Part shown: positions 19,509 to 29,642 of the stretch, piece by piece
How positions within the stretch are numbered: position 1 is the stretch's first letter
Layout of the letters: each line of letters opens with the position of its first letter
NCBI GenBank assembly: GCA_903905455.1
Contig: CAIVGN010000029.1
Span: forward strand, 1-64,000
Reading direction: 5' to 3'
DNA from: an uncultured Archangium sp.
GTDB taxonomy: Bacteria; Myxococcota; Myxococcia; Myxococcales; Myxococcaceae
Length of the DNA stretch: 64,000 bases
The notes under the pieces: generated by a model
Seen by the model: only the letters and a program-made list of their open reading frames with translations
Told to the model about the DNA's origin: nothing
Database searches by the model: none
Translations under genes and position numbers: made by a program

Positions 19509-20561
19509 TCACTGCTCCGGCGTGGGCAGCCCGGCCTGGCTGAGGCGCACGAACAACTGCGAGAGCACGAAGAGCGCGAACGAGGCGTCTTCGATGTGCG
19601 CCGCGCCGCGCTGGGCCCGGGTCCACGCGTCCAACACGTCCCGGCCATGGAGCCCGAGGAGGAACGCCTGGTGCGCCACCGACGCGTCGCCGGCGAACGC
19701 CAACCCCCGCTGCAGGGTCTCGATGCTGGTGCGCACGCAACCGTCGAAGTCACCCGCGGCGAATGCGCCCTCGGCGACGCGCGCGAGATCGATCAACGCC
19801 GCCGGGGCGAGCGCCGCGATGGGACCCAGCACCGGCTTGGTGAAGGGCGCGGGCAGCGGCTCGGGGGCCGGCTGGGTGACGAGGTGCTCCTGCACCTGGG
19901 CCTCGAGCGACGCGCCCACGTCGCGCGAGAGCGAAGGCGTGGGCGCCGAGGGCCGGGGCTTCATCGAGGGCACGATCTTCCGGGCCCGCAGGTCCTTGAT
20001 CACCAGGCGGATCATCGCCTTCATCGCGTCCAGCACGCCGTCGCCGCTCATGGCGATGGTCTCGAAGTCAGGCACGTTGCGCCGGTTGATGAGCGCCCGC
20101 ATCTGCGCCACGGGCACCGCGTTCACCAGGTCGCGCTTGTTGTACTGGATGACCAGCGGGAACGAGTCGAGGCCCATGCCCTGCTCGGCGAGGTTCTCCT
20201 CGAGGTTGGCCATCGACTCGCGGTTCGCGTCTTCGGCCCCCGGGTTCGAGTCGGCGACGAAGACCACGCCGTCCGCGCCCTGGAGCACCAGCTTGCGGGT
20301 CGCGTTGTAGAAGACCTGGCCGGGCACCGTGTAGAGCGCCAGCCGCAGCGCATAGTCGCCGACCTTCTCCACGCGCACCGGCAGGAAGTCGAAGAACAGC
20401 GTGCGATCGGCCTCGGTCGGCAGCGTCATCAACTCGCCGCGCAGCGAGGGCTTCACCGACTCGTAGATGCGCTTGAGCGTGGTCGTCTTGCCCGAGAGGC
20501 CGGGGCCGTAGAACACGACCTTCGCGGCGATCTCCTTGGCCATCACGTTGACGGTGCTCAT
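19509..20561 (-). CDS. MglA-family GTPase with C-terminal extension
   Basis: 350 residues; canonical MglA is about 195. P-loop GPGLSGKT at 19-26, the MglA-specific switch TVPGQ at 78-82 (Thr replaces the usual Asp of DxxG), and NKRD at 141-144. The extra 150 residues (about 200-350) have a Pro/Ala-rich linker and a helical region with no known motif. MglA proteins set polarity and motility direction. The start overlaps the stop of the flavoprotein by four bases, as the last gene of the purM-purN-flavoprotein-GTPase operon. A paralogue rather than MglA itself. Confidence 0.9.
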   Translation of the reverse strand: MSTVNVMAKEIAAKVVFYGPGLSGKTTTLKRIYESVKPSLRGELMTLPTEADRTLFFDFLPVRVEKVGDYALRLALYTVPGQVFYNATRKLVLQGADGVVFVADSNPGAEDANRESMANLEENLAEQGMGLDSFPLVIQYNKRDLVNAVPVAQMRALINRRNVPDFETIAMSGDGVLDAMKAMIRLVIKDLRARKIVPSMKPRPSAPTPSLSRDVGASLEAQVQEHLVTQPAPEPLPAPFTKPVLGPIAALAPAALIDLARVAEGAFAAGDFDGCVRTSIETLQRGLAFAGDASVAHQAFLLGLHGRDVLDAWTRAQRGAAHIEDASFALFVLSQLFVRLSQAGLPTPEQ

Positions 20562-22021
20562 GCGGTCGTCCTCTTCTTGAGCGGGTCGTTCTTCTTCAGG
20601 CCGGTCTCCACCAGACGCGCCGCGCGCTGGGCCGCCAGCACTTCACCCTCGAAGCCCAGGCCGGGGAGCACCTGGCGGCTGGCGATCATCACGCGCTTCC
20701 ACGGGCTGTGCGTCACCAGCCCGGCCACGCCCAGCCATGACTGCGGTGGGAGCTGGAAGAGCGGGTGCACCTCGACGCGGTTGTCCACCACCTGGATGGA
20801 GTCGATCCACGGGGTCGACTCGAAGGTGACGTGGGGCCGGGTGAAGGGCATCACCCGCGCCAGGGCCGCGTGCACCTGCGTCGCCAGCGCGCGGATCGCC
20901 GGCTCACCACCCACGCGCAGGGCGATCGGCGCCTGCACCGTCGCGCTGAGCACCCGCTGTTCGGCCGTCGGCCCGGCCAGCACCTGCACCAGCACCACGC
21001 CCCCATCGAGCGACGGCGCGTCGACCAGGGCCAGGGCGCCCAACCCTCGGGGCAGGGCGCGCTCGGGCAGCACGACGTTGAAGGTGACGCAGGCCTTCTG
21101 CGCGGCGACCGTGGGGGCCACCTTCGCCGCGGCCTTGCGCTGCTTCTCGGGGATGAGCCCGGTGAGCACGTCGAGATCCATCGCCGCGACCAGGAAGCCC
21201 GCGCGGTAGGTCGTGTCGCCGCGGCCCAGGCGCACCCCGGCCGTCGAGCCCTCGAGCACGATCCGCTCGACCGCTTCGTCGCCGGCCAGCACGTCGGCCC
21301 CCAGCTCCCGCGCGCGCTCGGCCAGTTGGTGCCACAGCCCCTCGCGACCGCCCTGGTACAGCACCGGGCCGGCCAGCGTTCGCCCCAACACCCGGGCCCG
21401 CGTCAGGGGGCCTGGCGCTTCGACGTTCGCCACGAAGGGCAACAGCCTGCGCAGCAGCGCGTCCTTCGGCAACGGCGTGTCGAGCTCCAGCCCGGGGTAC
21501 CGCGAGAGCTGGCGCTTGAACTTCCAGCGGCCGAAGAAGCCCTCGGGGGGCAGGTCGGGCTTCGCCTGGAAGAAGGAGTCGCTGGCGTCAGCTGCCGCCT
21601 GGGCCTTGCGCACCAGCTCGTCGAAGGCCTCGGCGTCGGCGCCCAGGGCGCGAGACAGCTCGGGGCCGCGGCGCTTCTCGTCGTGACTCAGCTCGAACCA
21701 GCGGTCCTGCTCGAGCAACTGCAGCGGCACCGACTGCATGGCGCGCCCGACCACCGGGCCCAGCCCCAGTTCCTGCAGCGCCTCGTCGAAGGCCGGCACC
21801 GACTTGAGCGGCGGCACGAGGAAGGGCGCGTGGGCGAACTTGAACTCACCGTGGGCGTAGGGCTCGCCGAGCGCGTCGTGCGGGACGTGCAGCACCTGCA
21901 GGCCCCGCTTCGCGAAGAGCGCGGTCGCGAGCACGCCGCTCAATTGCCCGCCGATCACGATCACGTCGTAGACATGCCGGCCCGGGGCGGTACCGCGACG
22001 AACGACGGCCGACGGCGCCAT
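20558..22021 (-). CDS. FAD-dependent oxidoreductase, phytoene-desaturase-like
   Basis: 487 residues. Dinucleotide-binding motif YDVIVIGGQLSGVLAT (about residues 18-33), an altered GxGxxG. A second cluster of substrate-domain features, GPVLYQGGREGLWHQLAERARE, is characteristic of the carotenoid-desaturase/NAD(P)-FAD superfamily. The substrate is unclear; no crt gene is adjacent, although a lycopene cyclase lies about 17 kb away. The start overlaps the purN stop by one base (TGATG) and the stop overlaps the GTPase start, so it is coupled to both. Confidence 0.85.
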   Translation of the reverse strand: MAPSAVVRRGTAPGRHVYDVIVIGGQLSGVLATALFAKRGLQVLHVPHDALGEPYAHGEFKFAHAPFLVPPLKSVPAFDEALQELGLGPVVGRAMQSVPLQLLEQDRWFELSHDEKRRGPELSRALGADAEAFDELVRKAQAAADASDSFFQAKPDLPPEGFFGRWKFKRQLSRYPGLELDTPLPKDALLRRLLPFVANVEAPGPLTRARVLGRTLAGPVLYQGGREGLWHQLAERARELGADVLAGDEAVERIVLEGSTAGVRLGRGDTTYRAGFLVAAMDLDVLTGLIPEKQRKAAAKVAPTVAAQKACVTFNVVLPERALPRGLGALALVDAPSLDGGVVLVQVLAGPTAEQRVLSATVQAPIALRVGGEPAIRALATQVHAALARVMPFTRPHVTFESTPWIDSIQVVDNRVEVHPLFQLPPQSWLGVAGLVTHSPWKRVMIASRQVLPGLGFEGEVLAAQRAARLVETGLKKNDPLKKRTTA

Positions 22022-22632
22022 CAGAGTGCCTCCACGAGCTGGACCAGCCGGCCCGATTGCGTGACGTGACCGCGGGCGATGGCCTGCACCACCGCGGGGT
22101 ACAGCCGGTGCTCTTCGGCGTGAATGCGGGCCCCCAGGCGGGCCTCGTCGTCACCGGGCAGCACCTGCACCGCCGCCTGCGCGATGATCGGGCCGGTGTC
22201 GGTGCCCTCGTCGACGAAGTGCACCGTGCACCCCGCGACCTTCACCCCCGCGTCGAGCGCCTGCTTCACCGCGTGCAGCCCGGGGAAGGACGGGAGCAGG
22301 GCGGGGTGCAGGTTGAGCACCTTGCCCGGGAAGGCGCGCAGGAACGTGGGCGTGACCAGCCGCATGTAGCCGGCCAGGCAGACGAGCTCGAGCTTCCGCG
22401 CGCTGAGCGCCTCGACCACCTGGGCGTCGAAGGACTCGCGGGGGCCGGCGGTGCGGTGATCGATGACCACCACCTCCACGCCCGCCGCCCTGGCGCGCTC
22501 GATCACCCGCGCTCCGGGCACGTTGCACACCAGCAGCTCGACGCGCGCCGGGCTCCCCGCGACGTTCAACGCGTCGACGAGGGACTGGAAGTTCGAGCCG
22601 CTGCCCGAGGCGAGCACCCCCACGCGCATCAT
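22021..22632 (-). CDS. purN: Phosphoribosylglycinamide formyltransferase
   Basis: 203 residues, cytosolic folate-dependent GAR transformylase, third step of purine synthesis. Motifs: [17 protein letters not shown] near the start, [19 protein letters not shown], the catalytic [12 protein letters not shown], and [15 protein letters not shown] holding the catalytic Asp. The first of two adjacent ATGs, at 22632, overlaps the purM stop (ATGA); the second is at 22629. Coupled to purM upstream and the flavoprotein downstream. Confidence 0.95.
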   Translation of the reverse strand: MMRVGVLASGSGSNFQSLVDALNVAGSPARVELLVCNVPGARVIERARAAGVEVVVIDHRTAGPRESFDAQVVEALSARKLELVCLAGYMRLVTPTFLRAFPGKVLNLHPALLPSFPGLHAVKQALDAGVKVAGCTVHFVDEGTDTGPIIAQAAVQVLPGDDEARLGARIHAEEHRLYPAVVQAIARGHVTQSGRLVQLVEAL

Positions 22633-23663
22633 GAGACGACGATGGCCTCCGCCTCGGCGCCGGGAGTTCCGTTTTCGATGGACCCCACGTCCCAGGCTTG
22701 CAGCCCGCGCGCGGTGAGCAGCTCGAGCGTCGCCTTCACGTCGGCCGGCGCCACCACCACCGTCATGCCCAGGCCCATGTTGAAGGTGCTGAACATCTCG
22801 GCGCGCTCGACCTCGCCCAGCTTCTGCAGGAGGTCGAAGATCGGGGCCCGCTTCCAGCTCGCCTCGCGCAGCACCGCCCGAAAGCCGTCGGGCAGGCACC
22901 GCGGCACGTTGCCGGGCAACCCGCTGCCGGTGATGTGCGCCATGCCCTTGATCGCGACCTTCTCGCCCAGGGCAAGGATGTCCTTCACGTAGATGCGCGT
23001 CGGCTCGAGCAGCGCGTCGCCCAGCTTGATGCCTTCGACCGTGTCGTTGAGCGAGAGCCGCGCGTCCTCGAGGATGCGCCGCGCCAGCGAGTAGCCGTTG
23101 GAGTGCAGCCCCGACGAGGCGATGCCGATCACCCGGTCACCCGCGACGATGGTCTTGCCGTCGATGATCTTCGAGCGCTCGACGATGCCCACGGCGAAGC
23201 CCGCCAGCTCGTACTCGCCGGGCACGTAGAACCCCGGCAGCTCGGCGGTCTCGCCGCCCAGCAGGGTGCAGCCGGCCTGCTCGCAGCCCTTGGCCACCCC
23301 GGCGATCACCTTCACCGCGCGCTCCACGTCGAGGCGGGCGGTGGCGAAGTAGTCGAGGAAGAACAGGGGCTCGGCGCCGCTGGTGAGCACGTCGTTGACG
23401 CTCATGGCCACCAGGTCGATGCCCACCGTCTCGTGGCGGTCCATGGCGAAGGCGAGCTTGAGCTTGGTGCCCACCCCGTCGGTCCCGCTGACCAGCACCG
23501 GCTCCTTGTACTTCCCGGGAGGGATCGCGAAGAGGCCACCGAAGCCACCCACCCCGGAGAGCACCTCGGGGCGGCGCGTCTTCGCGGCGTGGGGCTTGAT
23601 GCGCTCGACGAGGGCGTCACCGGCCTCGATGTCTACTCCAGCCTGCTTGTAGGTCGTTCCCAC
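22629..23663 (-). CDS. purM: Phosphoribosylformylglycinamidine cyclo-ligase
   Basis: 344-residue AIR synthetase, fifth step of purine synthesis. It begins [19 protein letters not shown]. Motifs: [41 protein letters not shown] and [19 protein letters not shown] start at 23663, giving the family's usual N-terminus; longer frames are not conserved. First gene of the four-gene minus operon, divergent from the adenylate cyclase with an 85-bp gap. Confidence 0.95.
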   Translation of the reverse strand: MGTTYKQAGVDIEAGDALVERIKPHAAKTRRPEVLSGVGGFGGLFAIPPGKYKEPVLVSGTDGVGTKLKLAFAMDRHETVGIDLVAMSVNDVLTSGAEPLFFLDYFATARLDVERAVKVIAGVAKGCEQAGCTLLGGETAELPGFYVPGEYELAGFAVGIVERSKIIDGKTIVAGDRVIGIASSGLHSNGYSLARRILEDARLSLNDTVEGIKLGDALLEPTRIYVKDILALGEKVAIKGMAHITGSGLPGNVPRCLPDGFRAVLREASWKRAPIFDLLQKLGEVERAEMFSTFNMGLGMTVVVAPADVKATLELLTARGLQAWDVGSIENGTPGAEAEAIVVS

Positions 23664-23748
23664 GGGCGCGGCTTGTACCCCTTCGCTCCGGGCCGCACCA
23701 CGATTGAGGAGGTGTCCCACACCGCAGCAGGTAGTCTCCCGCGCGCGC

Positions 23749-26064
23749 ATGCGCCAAGTCCTCTCGAAGCGACGTTACGAGTTGCTCGCCCTGGGTCTCT
23801 TCATCGTCTTCGGCCTGGTCCACGTGCAGACCTCCGAGCCGTTGATGGGCCTCACCGAGAAGGGCAGCCTGGTGCACCGGCTGATCCAGAACCTCGACGG
23901 GCGGGTGACCACCCAGTTGTTCCGCCTTCGGGGCTCCCGGCCGGCCCACCCCGACGTGGTGGTGGTGGAGATCGACGAGCGGGGCGCCCAGCGCTACGGC
24001 CTGTGGCCCTGGCCCCGTGAGCTCGTCGCCACCGCCCTCGACAAGCTGCTCGACGCCGACGCGAAGGTGATCGGCCTCGACATCGCGTTCACCGACCAGA
24101 CCCAGGTCAACCCGCGAGAGCAGGCCTGGCTCGACGCGCTCCACCAGGTGCCCTCGCTGCCCACCGAGCTGGCGCCGCTCCAGTCCGAGCTCGAACAGCG
24201 GCTGCTCCACTCGCCCGACGAGCGCCTCGAAGCGGTGCTCCGCAAGGCTGGGCCGCGCATCGTCCAGGGCGCGATCCCCTTCGGCTCCAGCGACGCCGCC
24301 TCGTTCTCCGCCGCCCAGCGCGAGGCCTTTCGCACCGCCGCTGCGGCGTCGATGATCACCAGTATTCCGGGCAAGGTGAAGGGCTCGTCGTACCCCCTCG
24401 ACGGCGTCGAGGCGTACCCCTACGTGGGGGTGCTGGCGCCGCTGCCCCGCTTCGCTGCCACCGGGTCACCCCTGGGGCACTTCGTCACCATTCCCGACAT
24501 CGACAGCACCATTCGCCGCTCGCCGTTGCTGGTGCGCCTCGACGAGCCGCCGGGCCTGCTGCCGTCGCTGGCGCTGCAGGTCATCGCCCGGCAGCTCGAC
24601 GCGCAGATCATCCCCGTGGTCGACGAGCACAAGCTGGCGGCGATCCGCCTCGCGCGCCCCGCGGGCGACGTGGTGGTGCCCATCGAGTTCGAGAGCCCGA
24701 TGACGCTCATCAACTATCCCGGCGACTACAAGTCGTTCCACCGGGAGAGCATCGTGGACGTGCTCGACGGCAAGGTGGGCAAGGACCAGCTCGCGGGCAA
24801 GGCGCTGCTGGTCGGCGTCACCATCATCGGCAGCAGCGGAGACCAGCGCGTCACCCCGTTCTCCGAGTTCACCTCCGGCGTCTTCACCCACGCCTCCCTG
24901 GTGTCCAACGCGCTGACCGGGGACTTCCTGAACCGCCCGGTGTCCCTCAACTACCTCGAGCTGGGCCTGATGCTGGTGCTGGGCCTCGCGGTGGCGGTGA
25001 TCACCCCGCGGCTGCGTTCGTTCGTGGGGAAGATGGTCTTGATGGTGGCGGTGATCGCCGGCTTCACCGCCGTGACCTACGTGCTCTTCGTCAACGGGCT
25101 CAAGGTGAACTGGGTGGTGCCCACGGTGCACCTCGCCGCCACCGCCTTCGGCACCATCTTCCTCGGCTACCTCTCGCTCGACCGCGAGAAGCTCAAGATG
25201 CGCAGCACCTTCAGCCGATACCTGGGCGAAGACGTGATGGACGTGGCCCTCGAGAACCCCGAGCGCCTCAACCGCGGCGAAAAGCGCGAGATGACCGTGC
25301 TCTTCTCGGACATTCGCGGCTTCACCTCGCTCTCGGAACACATGTCTCCCGAGAAGCTCGCCGACTTCATCAACCAGTACCTCTCGCCGATGACCCAGAT
25401 CGTGTTCGACGAGAAGGGCACCCTCGACAAGTACATCGGCGACGCGGTCATGGCCTTCTGGAACGCGCCCCTCGACCAGCCCGATCACGCCCTGCGCGCC
25501 TGCCGCGCCGCGGTGCACATGCTCGAGCGCCTCGAGGAGCTCAAGGTGGTGTGGCGCAAGAATGGCTACCCCCAGCTGGAGATCGGCATCGGCATCAACA
25601 CCGGGCAGATGGTGGTGGGGAACATGGGGTCTGACGTGCGCGTCGACTACACCGTGCTCGGCGACTCGGTGAACCTCGGCAGCCGCCTCGAGGGCACCAA
25701 CAAGGAATACGAGACCCGCACCATCATCAGCGAGTGGACCCGCGCCGCCGTGAAGGACGGCATCGTGACCCGCCGCCTCGGGGCCGTGCGCGTCAAGGGC
25801 AAGAAGGTGCCGGTGGGCATCTACGAACTCCGCGGCCTCGGCACCCCCAACGAGACAGACGCCCGGGCCATCGCCGCCTTCGAGGCCGGGCTCGTGGCCT
25901 CCACCCAGCGGCACTTCGACGAGGCCATCGCGCTCTTCAACGAGGTGCTCACCCTGTGGCCCGGCGACGCCCCCACGCGCAACTACCTGGCCGAGCTCGA
26001 GACCTTCCGGGTGCGCCCGCCCCCCCCCGATTGGGACGGCGTCGTGTCGCTGAAGACCAAGTGA
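23749..26064 (+). CDS. CHASE2-domain class III adenylate cyclase
   Basis: 771 residues. One N-terminal helix (11-28), a periplasmic CHASE2 sensor (about 30-395), three closely spaced helices (402-419, 428-447, 455-475), then a cyclase domain. Metal ligands lie in [10 protein letters not shown] (Asp521) and [11 protein letters not shown] (Asp565), and transition-state Asn/Arg in [12 protein letters not shown] (Asn642, Arg646). A TPR-like tail follows at about 705-750. It makes cAMP from ATP in response to an unknown extracellular signal. The ATG at 23749 was chosen; an upstream frame to 23704 is less likely. Followed after 55 bp by a CRP-family regulator. Confidence 0.93.
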   Translation: MRQVLSKRRYELLALGLFIVFGLVHVQTSEPLMGLTEKGSLVHRLIQNLDGRVTTQLFRLRGSRPAHPDVVVVEIDERGAQRYGLWPWPRELVATALDKLLDADAKVIGLDIAFTDQTQVNPREQAWLDALHQVPSLPTELAPLQSELEQRLLHSPDERLEAVLRKAGPRIVQGAIPFGSSDAASFSAAQREAFRTAAAASMITSIPGKVKGSSYPLDGVEAYPYVGVLAPLPRFAATGSPLGHFVTIPDIDSTIRRSPLLVRLDEPPGLLPSLALQVIARQLDAQIIPVVDEHKLAAIRLARPAGDVVVPIEFESPMTLINYPGDYKSFHRESIVDVLDGKVGKDQLAGKALLVGVTIIGSSGDQRVTPFSEFTSGVFTHASLVSNALTGDFLNRPVSLNYLELGLMLVLGLAVAVITPRLRSFVGKMVLMVAVIAGFTAVTYVLFVNGLKVNWVVPTVHLAATAFGTIFLGYLSLDREKLKMRSTFSRYLGEDVMDVALENPERLNRGEKREMTVLFSDIRGFTSLSEHMSPEKLADFINQYLSPMTQIVFDEKGTLDKYIGDAVMAFWNAPLDQPDHALRACRAAVHMLERLEELKVVWRKNGYPQLEIGIGINTGQMVVGNMGSDVRVDYTVLGDSVNLGSRLEGTNKEYETRTIISEWTRAAVKDGIVTRRLGAVRVKGKKVPVGIYELRGLGTPNETDARAIAAFEAGLVASTQRHFDEAIALFNEVLTLWPGDAPTRNYLAELETFRVRPPPPDWDGVVSLKTK

Positions 26065-26119
26065 GCGCCGGTTCCGTAATTGACGCCCCCCGGTTTGCGG
26101 GTGAGAGTCGGGGACTTTC

Positions 26120-26770
26120 ATGAGTGCCGAAAAAGCCCTGTTTCAGCGGTTTGGGAAGGACATCCCCGCGGGGACGCTGCTCTTCCGTGAAGGTGAGCCC
26201 GGCAAGGAGATGTACGTCATCCAGTCCGGCCGCATCGCCATCACCAAGAAGGTGCGTGACGTCGAGAAGGTGCTCGCCGTGCTCGGACCCGGTGAGTTCT
26301 TCGGCGAGATGGCGATCATCTCCAACAAGCCGCGCAACGCCTCGGCCTCGGTCGAAGAAGAGGCGCGCCTCCTGGTCATCGACCCGCGCACCTTCGAGGC
26401 GATGATCCGGGGCAACTCCGAGATCGCCGTGCGCATGATCAAGAAGCTCGCCGAGCGCCTCTCGGACGCCGACGCGCAGATCGAGAACCTGCTGCTCTCC
26501 GACCCCGGCAGCCGCATCGTCCACCACATGCTCAACCTGTGTCAGACGCGCGGCAAGCAGACGGAAGAGGGCATCGAGGTCGACTTCCCGGTGCGCGATC
26601 TCCCCCGCGAGCTCGCAGTCGGGGAGCCGGCGATTCGTTTCATGGTGAACAGGCTGGAGAGGGCGGGTTTGGTCGAGGTCTCGGGCGATCGCGTGACGGT
26701 GAAGGACACGGCGCGGCTCTTCGATTTCCTCAGGTATCTCGAGATGAAGTGGAAGTTCGGGGAACTCTGA
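26120..26770 (+). CDS. CRP/FNR-family cyclic-nucleotide-binding regulator
   Basis: 216 residues. N-terminal cyclic-nucleotide-binding beta-barrel (about 10-115) with REGEPGKEMYVIQSGRIAI and the phosphate-binding cassette FGEMAIISNKPRNASASV. The Arg in PRNAS is the residue that pairs with the cyclic phosphate. A dimerisation helix follows, then a winged-helix DNA-binding domain with PRELAVGEPAIRFMVNRLER. Directly downstream of an adenylate cyclase and 3 bp before a cyclic-nucleotide phosphodiesterase, so cAMP is the likely ligand. Start ATG at 26120. Confidence 0.93.
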   Translation: MSAEKALFQRFGKDIPAGTLLFREGEPGKEMYVIQSGRIAITKKVRDVEKVLAVLGPGEFFGEMAIISNKPRNASASVEEEARLLVIDPRTFEAMIRGNSEIAVRMIKKLAERLSDADAQIENLLLSDPGSRIVHHMLNLCQTRGKQTEEGIEVDFPVRDLPRELAVGEPAIRFMVNRLERAGLVEVSGDRVTVKDTARLFDFLRYLEMKWKFGEL

Positions 26771-26773
26771 GCC

Positions 26774-27529
26774 TTGAAACTGAAAGTGTTGGGCCCACAC
26801 GGCGGTGAGCTTCCCGGGTGCAAGAGCACCTGTTTCCTGGTCGACGACCGCATGGCGATTGATGCCGGCGCGCTGACCTCGATGCTCGAACTGCCGGCGC
26901 TGGCGAAGGTCGACGACATCCTGCTGACGCACTCGCACTTCGATCACATCAAGGACCTGCCGATGATGTCCGACGTGGTCGTCGGCCGTCGCGACAAGCC
27001 CGTGGTCATTCACAGCAACTCGGAGTGCATCGAGACGCTGCAGAAGAACCTCTTCAACAACGTCCTCTGGCCGGACTTCACCAAGATCCCCACCAAGAAG
27101 AACCCGGTCTTCAAGCTGCGCAGCTTCCGCGCCGGCTCGAACATCAAGGTGGGGCCCTACAGCGTGAAGTCGGTGCTGGTCTCCCACCCGGTCGAGTCCT
27201 GCGGCTACGTCATCTCCGATGGCGAAGTGTCCATGGCCATCTCGGGTGATACCGGACCCACCGAGAAGTTCTGGAAGGTGCTGAACAAGGTCGAGAACCT
27301 GAAGCTGGTGCTCGTCGAGTGCAGCTTCCCCAACCAGCTCCAGGCCCTGGCGGACATCTCGGGCCATTTCACCCCGCAAACCCTCGAAAAAGAGCTCGAG
27401 AAGTTCGATCGGCGGGGGGCCGAGGTGCTGCTGTACCACCTCAAGCCGGCGTTCGTGGCCCAGCTCAAGAAGGAAGTGCGCCATTTGCCGGTGCACGTGT
27501 CCGAACTGGGCGAAGAATTCGACTTCTGA
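26774..27529 (+). CDS. 3',5'-cyclic-nucleotide phosphodiesterase, MBL fold
   Basis: 251 residues of the metallo-beta-lactamase fold, class II cyclic-nucleotide phosphodiesterase type. The metal-binding motif THSHFDH (52-58) is complete; further ligands are in VLVSHPVESCGYV, AISGDTGPTEKF and the late LYHLKPAF. Family members cut cAMP to AMP. TTG start at 26774, three bases after the CRP stop, so the genes are almost certainly co-translated. Cytosolic. Other MBL-fold hydrolases remain possible, but the cyclase and CRP neighbours favour this role. Confidence 0.85.
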   Translation: MKLKVLGPHGGELPGCKSTCFLVDDRMAIDAGALTSMLELPALAKVDDILLTHSHFDHIKDLPMMSDVVVGRRDKPVVIHSNSECIETLQKNLFNNVLWPDFTKIPTKKNPVFKLRSFRAGSNIKVGPYSVKSVLVSHPVESCGYVISDGEVSMAISGDTGPTEKFWKVLNKVENLKLVLVECSFPNQLQALADISGHFTPQTLEKELEKFDRRGAEVLLYHLKPAFVAQLKKEVRHLPVHVSELGEEFDF

Positions 27530-27543
27530 TAACCGCGCGTTCC

Positions 27544-28170
27544 GTGTCGGCCGCCCCTCTCGTCCTCGGAATTGCTGGTGGTACTGCCTCAGGCAAGACC
27601 ACCGTCGCGCGTAAGCTCCACGAAGCGTTCGCCTCGCGCGTCGCCTTCATCGACCAGGACTCGTACTACCGGCCCCTGGATCACCTCAGCCTCGAAGAGC
27701 GGCGCGAGGTGAACTTCGATCATCCCGACGCCTTCGACTCCGACCTGCTGGTCGAGCACGTCAAGGCGCTCAAGGCCGGCCACGCCATCGAGAAGCCGGT
27801 CTACGACTTCGTCAGCTCGACCCGGCAGCCGCGCACCGTCACCGTCAACCCGGCAGACCTCATCCTCATCGAGGGCATCCTGGTGATGCACATGGACCCG
27901 CTGCGGGCCCAGATGGACGTGAAGATCTTCGTGGAGACCGAAGACGACGTGCGGATCATTCGCCGCCTCACGCGCGACATCAAGGAGCGCGGCCGCGACT
28001 TCGACCACGTGATCCACCAGTACTTCGCGCACGTGCGGCCCATGCACATGGCCTTCGTCGAGCCCTCCAAGCGCTGGGCCGACATCATCGTGCCGCACGG
28101 CGGCAACAACGACACGGCCATCGACATGCTCGTCGGCGCCATCAAGGCGCGGCTCGTCAAGGCGAAGTGA
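27544..28170 (+). CDS. udk: Uridine kinase
   Basis: 208 residues, pyrimidine salvage enzyme phosphorylating uridine and cytidine. P-loop GGTASGKTT (12-20), QDSYYRPLDHLSLEERREV, NFDHPDAFDSDLL and IEGILVMHMDPLR match the family throughout. GTG start at 27544, 14 bp after the phosphodiesterase stop, so probably in the same transcript. The 3' end overlaps that of the convergent DUF4340 gene by 14 bp. Confidence 0.95.
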   Translation: MSAAPLVLGIAGGTASGKTTVARKLHEAFASRVAFIDQDSYYRPLDHLSLEERREVNFDHPDAFDSDLLVEHVKALKAGHAIEKPVYDFVSSTRQPRTVTVNPADLILIEGILVMHMDPLRAQMDVKIFVETEDDVRIIRRLTRDIKERGRDFDHVIHQYFAHVRPMHMAFVEPSKRWADIIVPHGGNNDTAIDMLVGAIKARLVKAK

Positions 28171-29638
28171 CGGCAGGCCCGGCATCGGCGCCGGGCTCGT
28201 CGAGCACGTCACCGAGCGCGAAGGGCAGCTCACCGAAGCGGCTGCCCTCTGACTCGAGCACCTGGTCGCGGGTGCCGCGCACGTAGAAGGTGACCGGCTT
28301 GCCGATGACCTCCTTGCCGATCACCAGGCGGGCCAGCTCCGCGCCGTCCTGGCCGTAGAGGGCGATGAACTTCGCCTTGGCGTCGAGCCCGTAGCGCCCC
28401 CAGTCCTTCGGCTTCTCCTCGCCGTTGACCAGGGCCTTGAAGCTGCCCAGCGTCCACAGCGCGCCGGTGACCTTGAAGACCTTCGCCTTGCCCGGCCGCG
28501 GGGCCACCACCCGCCAGGCATCGGCCGAGGCGTCCACGGAGTCCTTCTGCACCACCACCTCTTCGCCGGCCGGGTCGTGGAAGACGATCTTCGTCACCAG
28601 CTCGCGGCGGAAGCGGAGCACCGTCTTGTCGCGCAGGTCGCTCGGCGGGCGATCGTACTGGGTGACGTTCGAGCCCAGCTTCGCCAGCACCGCGCCGTCG
28701 TCGTCTTCGCGCAGGCCGTAGAACGCCTCTTCGCCGCCGTCGGGGGCCTGCCGGGTGACGCGCAGGTGCACCACCTTGTCGCCGGTCAGGGTCAGCCGGG
28801 CGTCGATCAGCGGCGCGTCGAAGCCGAGCGCCTTGCGCTGGGCCGGGGAGTCGTCGGGGAAGGCCTGGGCGCGCTCCTGGGAGGTGCCGGCGATGATCGC
28901 GCTGAGGGCCGCGCTGTCCGCGGGCTCGGCCGCGGGGCGCACCAGGTTCCACTGCTTGTCGTTGAGGCGCACCACCTCGTACTCGTTGGCGCCCGATTTC
29001 ACCGCCAGCCGCTGCACCTTCGCCTCGTCGACCGCGAAGGGGTTCTTGTCGCGCAGGTCGAAGAGCTGCTTGGCGAGCATGAAGCGCACGCCGCCCTCGG
29101 CGGTGAACACGGGCTTCTCGTCGTTGCGGCGCACGTAGACCGAGCCGTCGAAGGTGTTCTCGATGCCGCCGATGATCTTCACCGTGCGGTCCTGGGCCCC
29201 GACCTGGGCGGTGGCCACCACCACGAACGCCGGGGCGTCGAGGCCGTACTTCTGGAGCGTCGCCGCGTCGGGGTCTTCCTCGAGCGTGGCCTTGAACTTC
29301 GCCGTCTGGAGCTGGCTGGTGATGCCGTCGACCACCAGCTTGTCGGCCTTCGCCACGACCGGGCTGACGATCCACCACTCGCGGTTGCCGCGGCGCTCGA
29401 GCGTCGTGACGTGGCCGCCGGTGGTGACGGTGAGGTGGGTGAACTCCGCGGGGGGCGATCCGCCGTCGGCCTGCCGCTCGTCGAGCTTCTGGGGCGCGAA
29501 GAGCCGCAGCTCGTGCTCCACGCGGCGCTCGGAGGCCTGGTCTTTCTTGAAGACGCCGAAGTACGCGTAGCCGCCGAACGCGCCGGCGACGGCCAGCAGG
29601 CCCAGCATCATCAGCATCGTCTTCTGGCTCTGGTTCAT
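28157..29638 (-). CDS. DUF4340 membrane-anchored protein
   Basis: 493 residues. One N-terminal helix (about 8-29), then a large beta-rich periplasmic region with repeated DUF4340 features: REWWIVSPVVAKADKL, LQKYGLDAPAFVVV, RDKNPFAV, DWGRYGLDAKAK and LVIGKEVIGKPV. DUF4340 proteins accompany GldG-type ABC transporters in many Gram-negative bacteria. Last gene of the ABC operon, 4 bp after the GldG-like gene. Likely a component of the same envelope transporter. Confidence 0.9.
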   Translation of the reverse strand: MNQSQKTMLMMLGLLAVAGAFGGYAYFGVFKKDQASERRVEHELRLFAPQKLDERQADGGSPPAEFTHLTVTTGGHVTTLERRGNREWWIVSPVVAKADKLVVDGITSQLQTAKFKATLEEDPDAATLQKYGLDAPAFVVVATAQVGAQDRTVKIIGGIENTFDGSVYVRRNDEKPVFTAEGGVRFMLAKQLFDLRDKNPFAVDEAKVQRLAVKSGANEYEVVRLNDKQWNLVRPAAEPADSAALSAIIAGTSQERAQAFPDDSPAQRKALGFDAPLIDARLTLTGDKVVHLRVTRQAPDGGEEAFYGLREDDDGAVLAKLGSNVTQYDRPPSDLRDKTVLRFRRELVTKIVFHDPAGEEVVVQKDSVDASADAWRVVAPRPGKAKVFKVTGALWTLGSFKALVNGEEKPKDWGRYGLDAKAKFIALYGQDGAELARLVIGKEVIGKPVTFYVRGTRDQVLESEGSRFGELPFALGDVLDEPGADAGPAVTSP

Positions 29639-29642
29639 GGGG

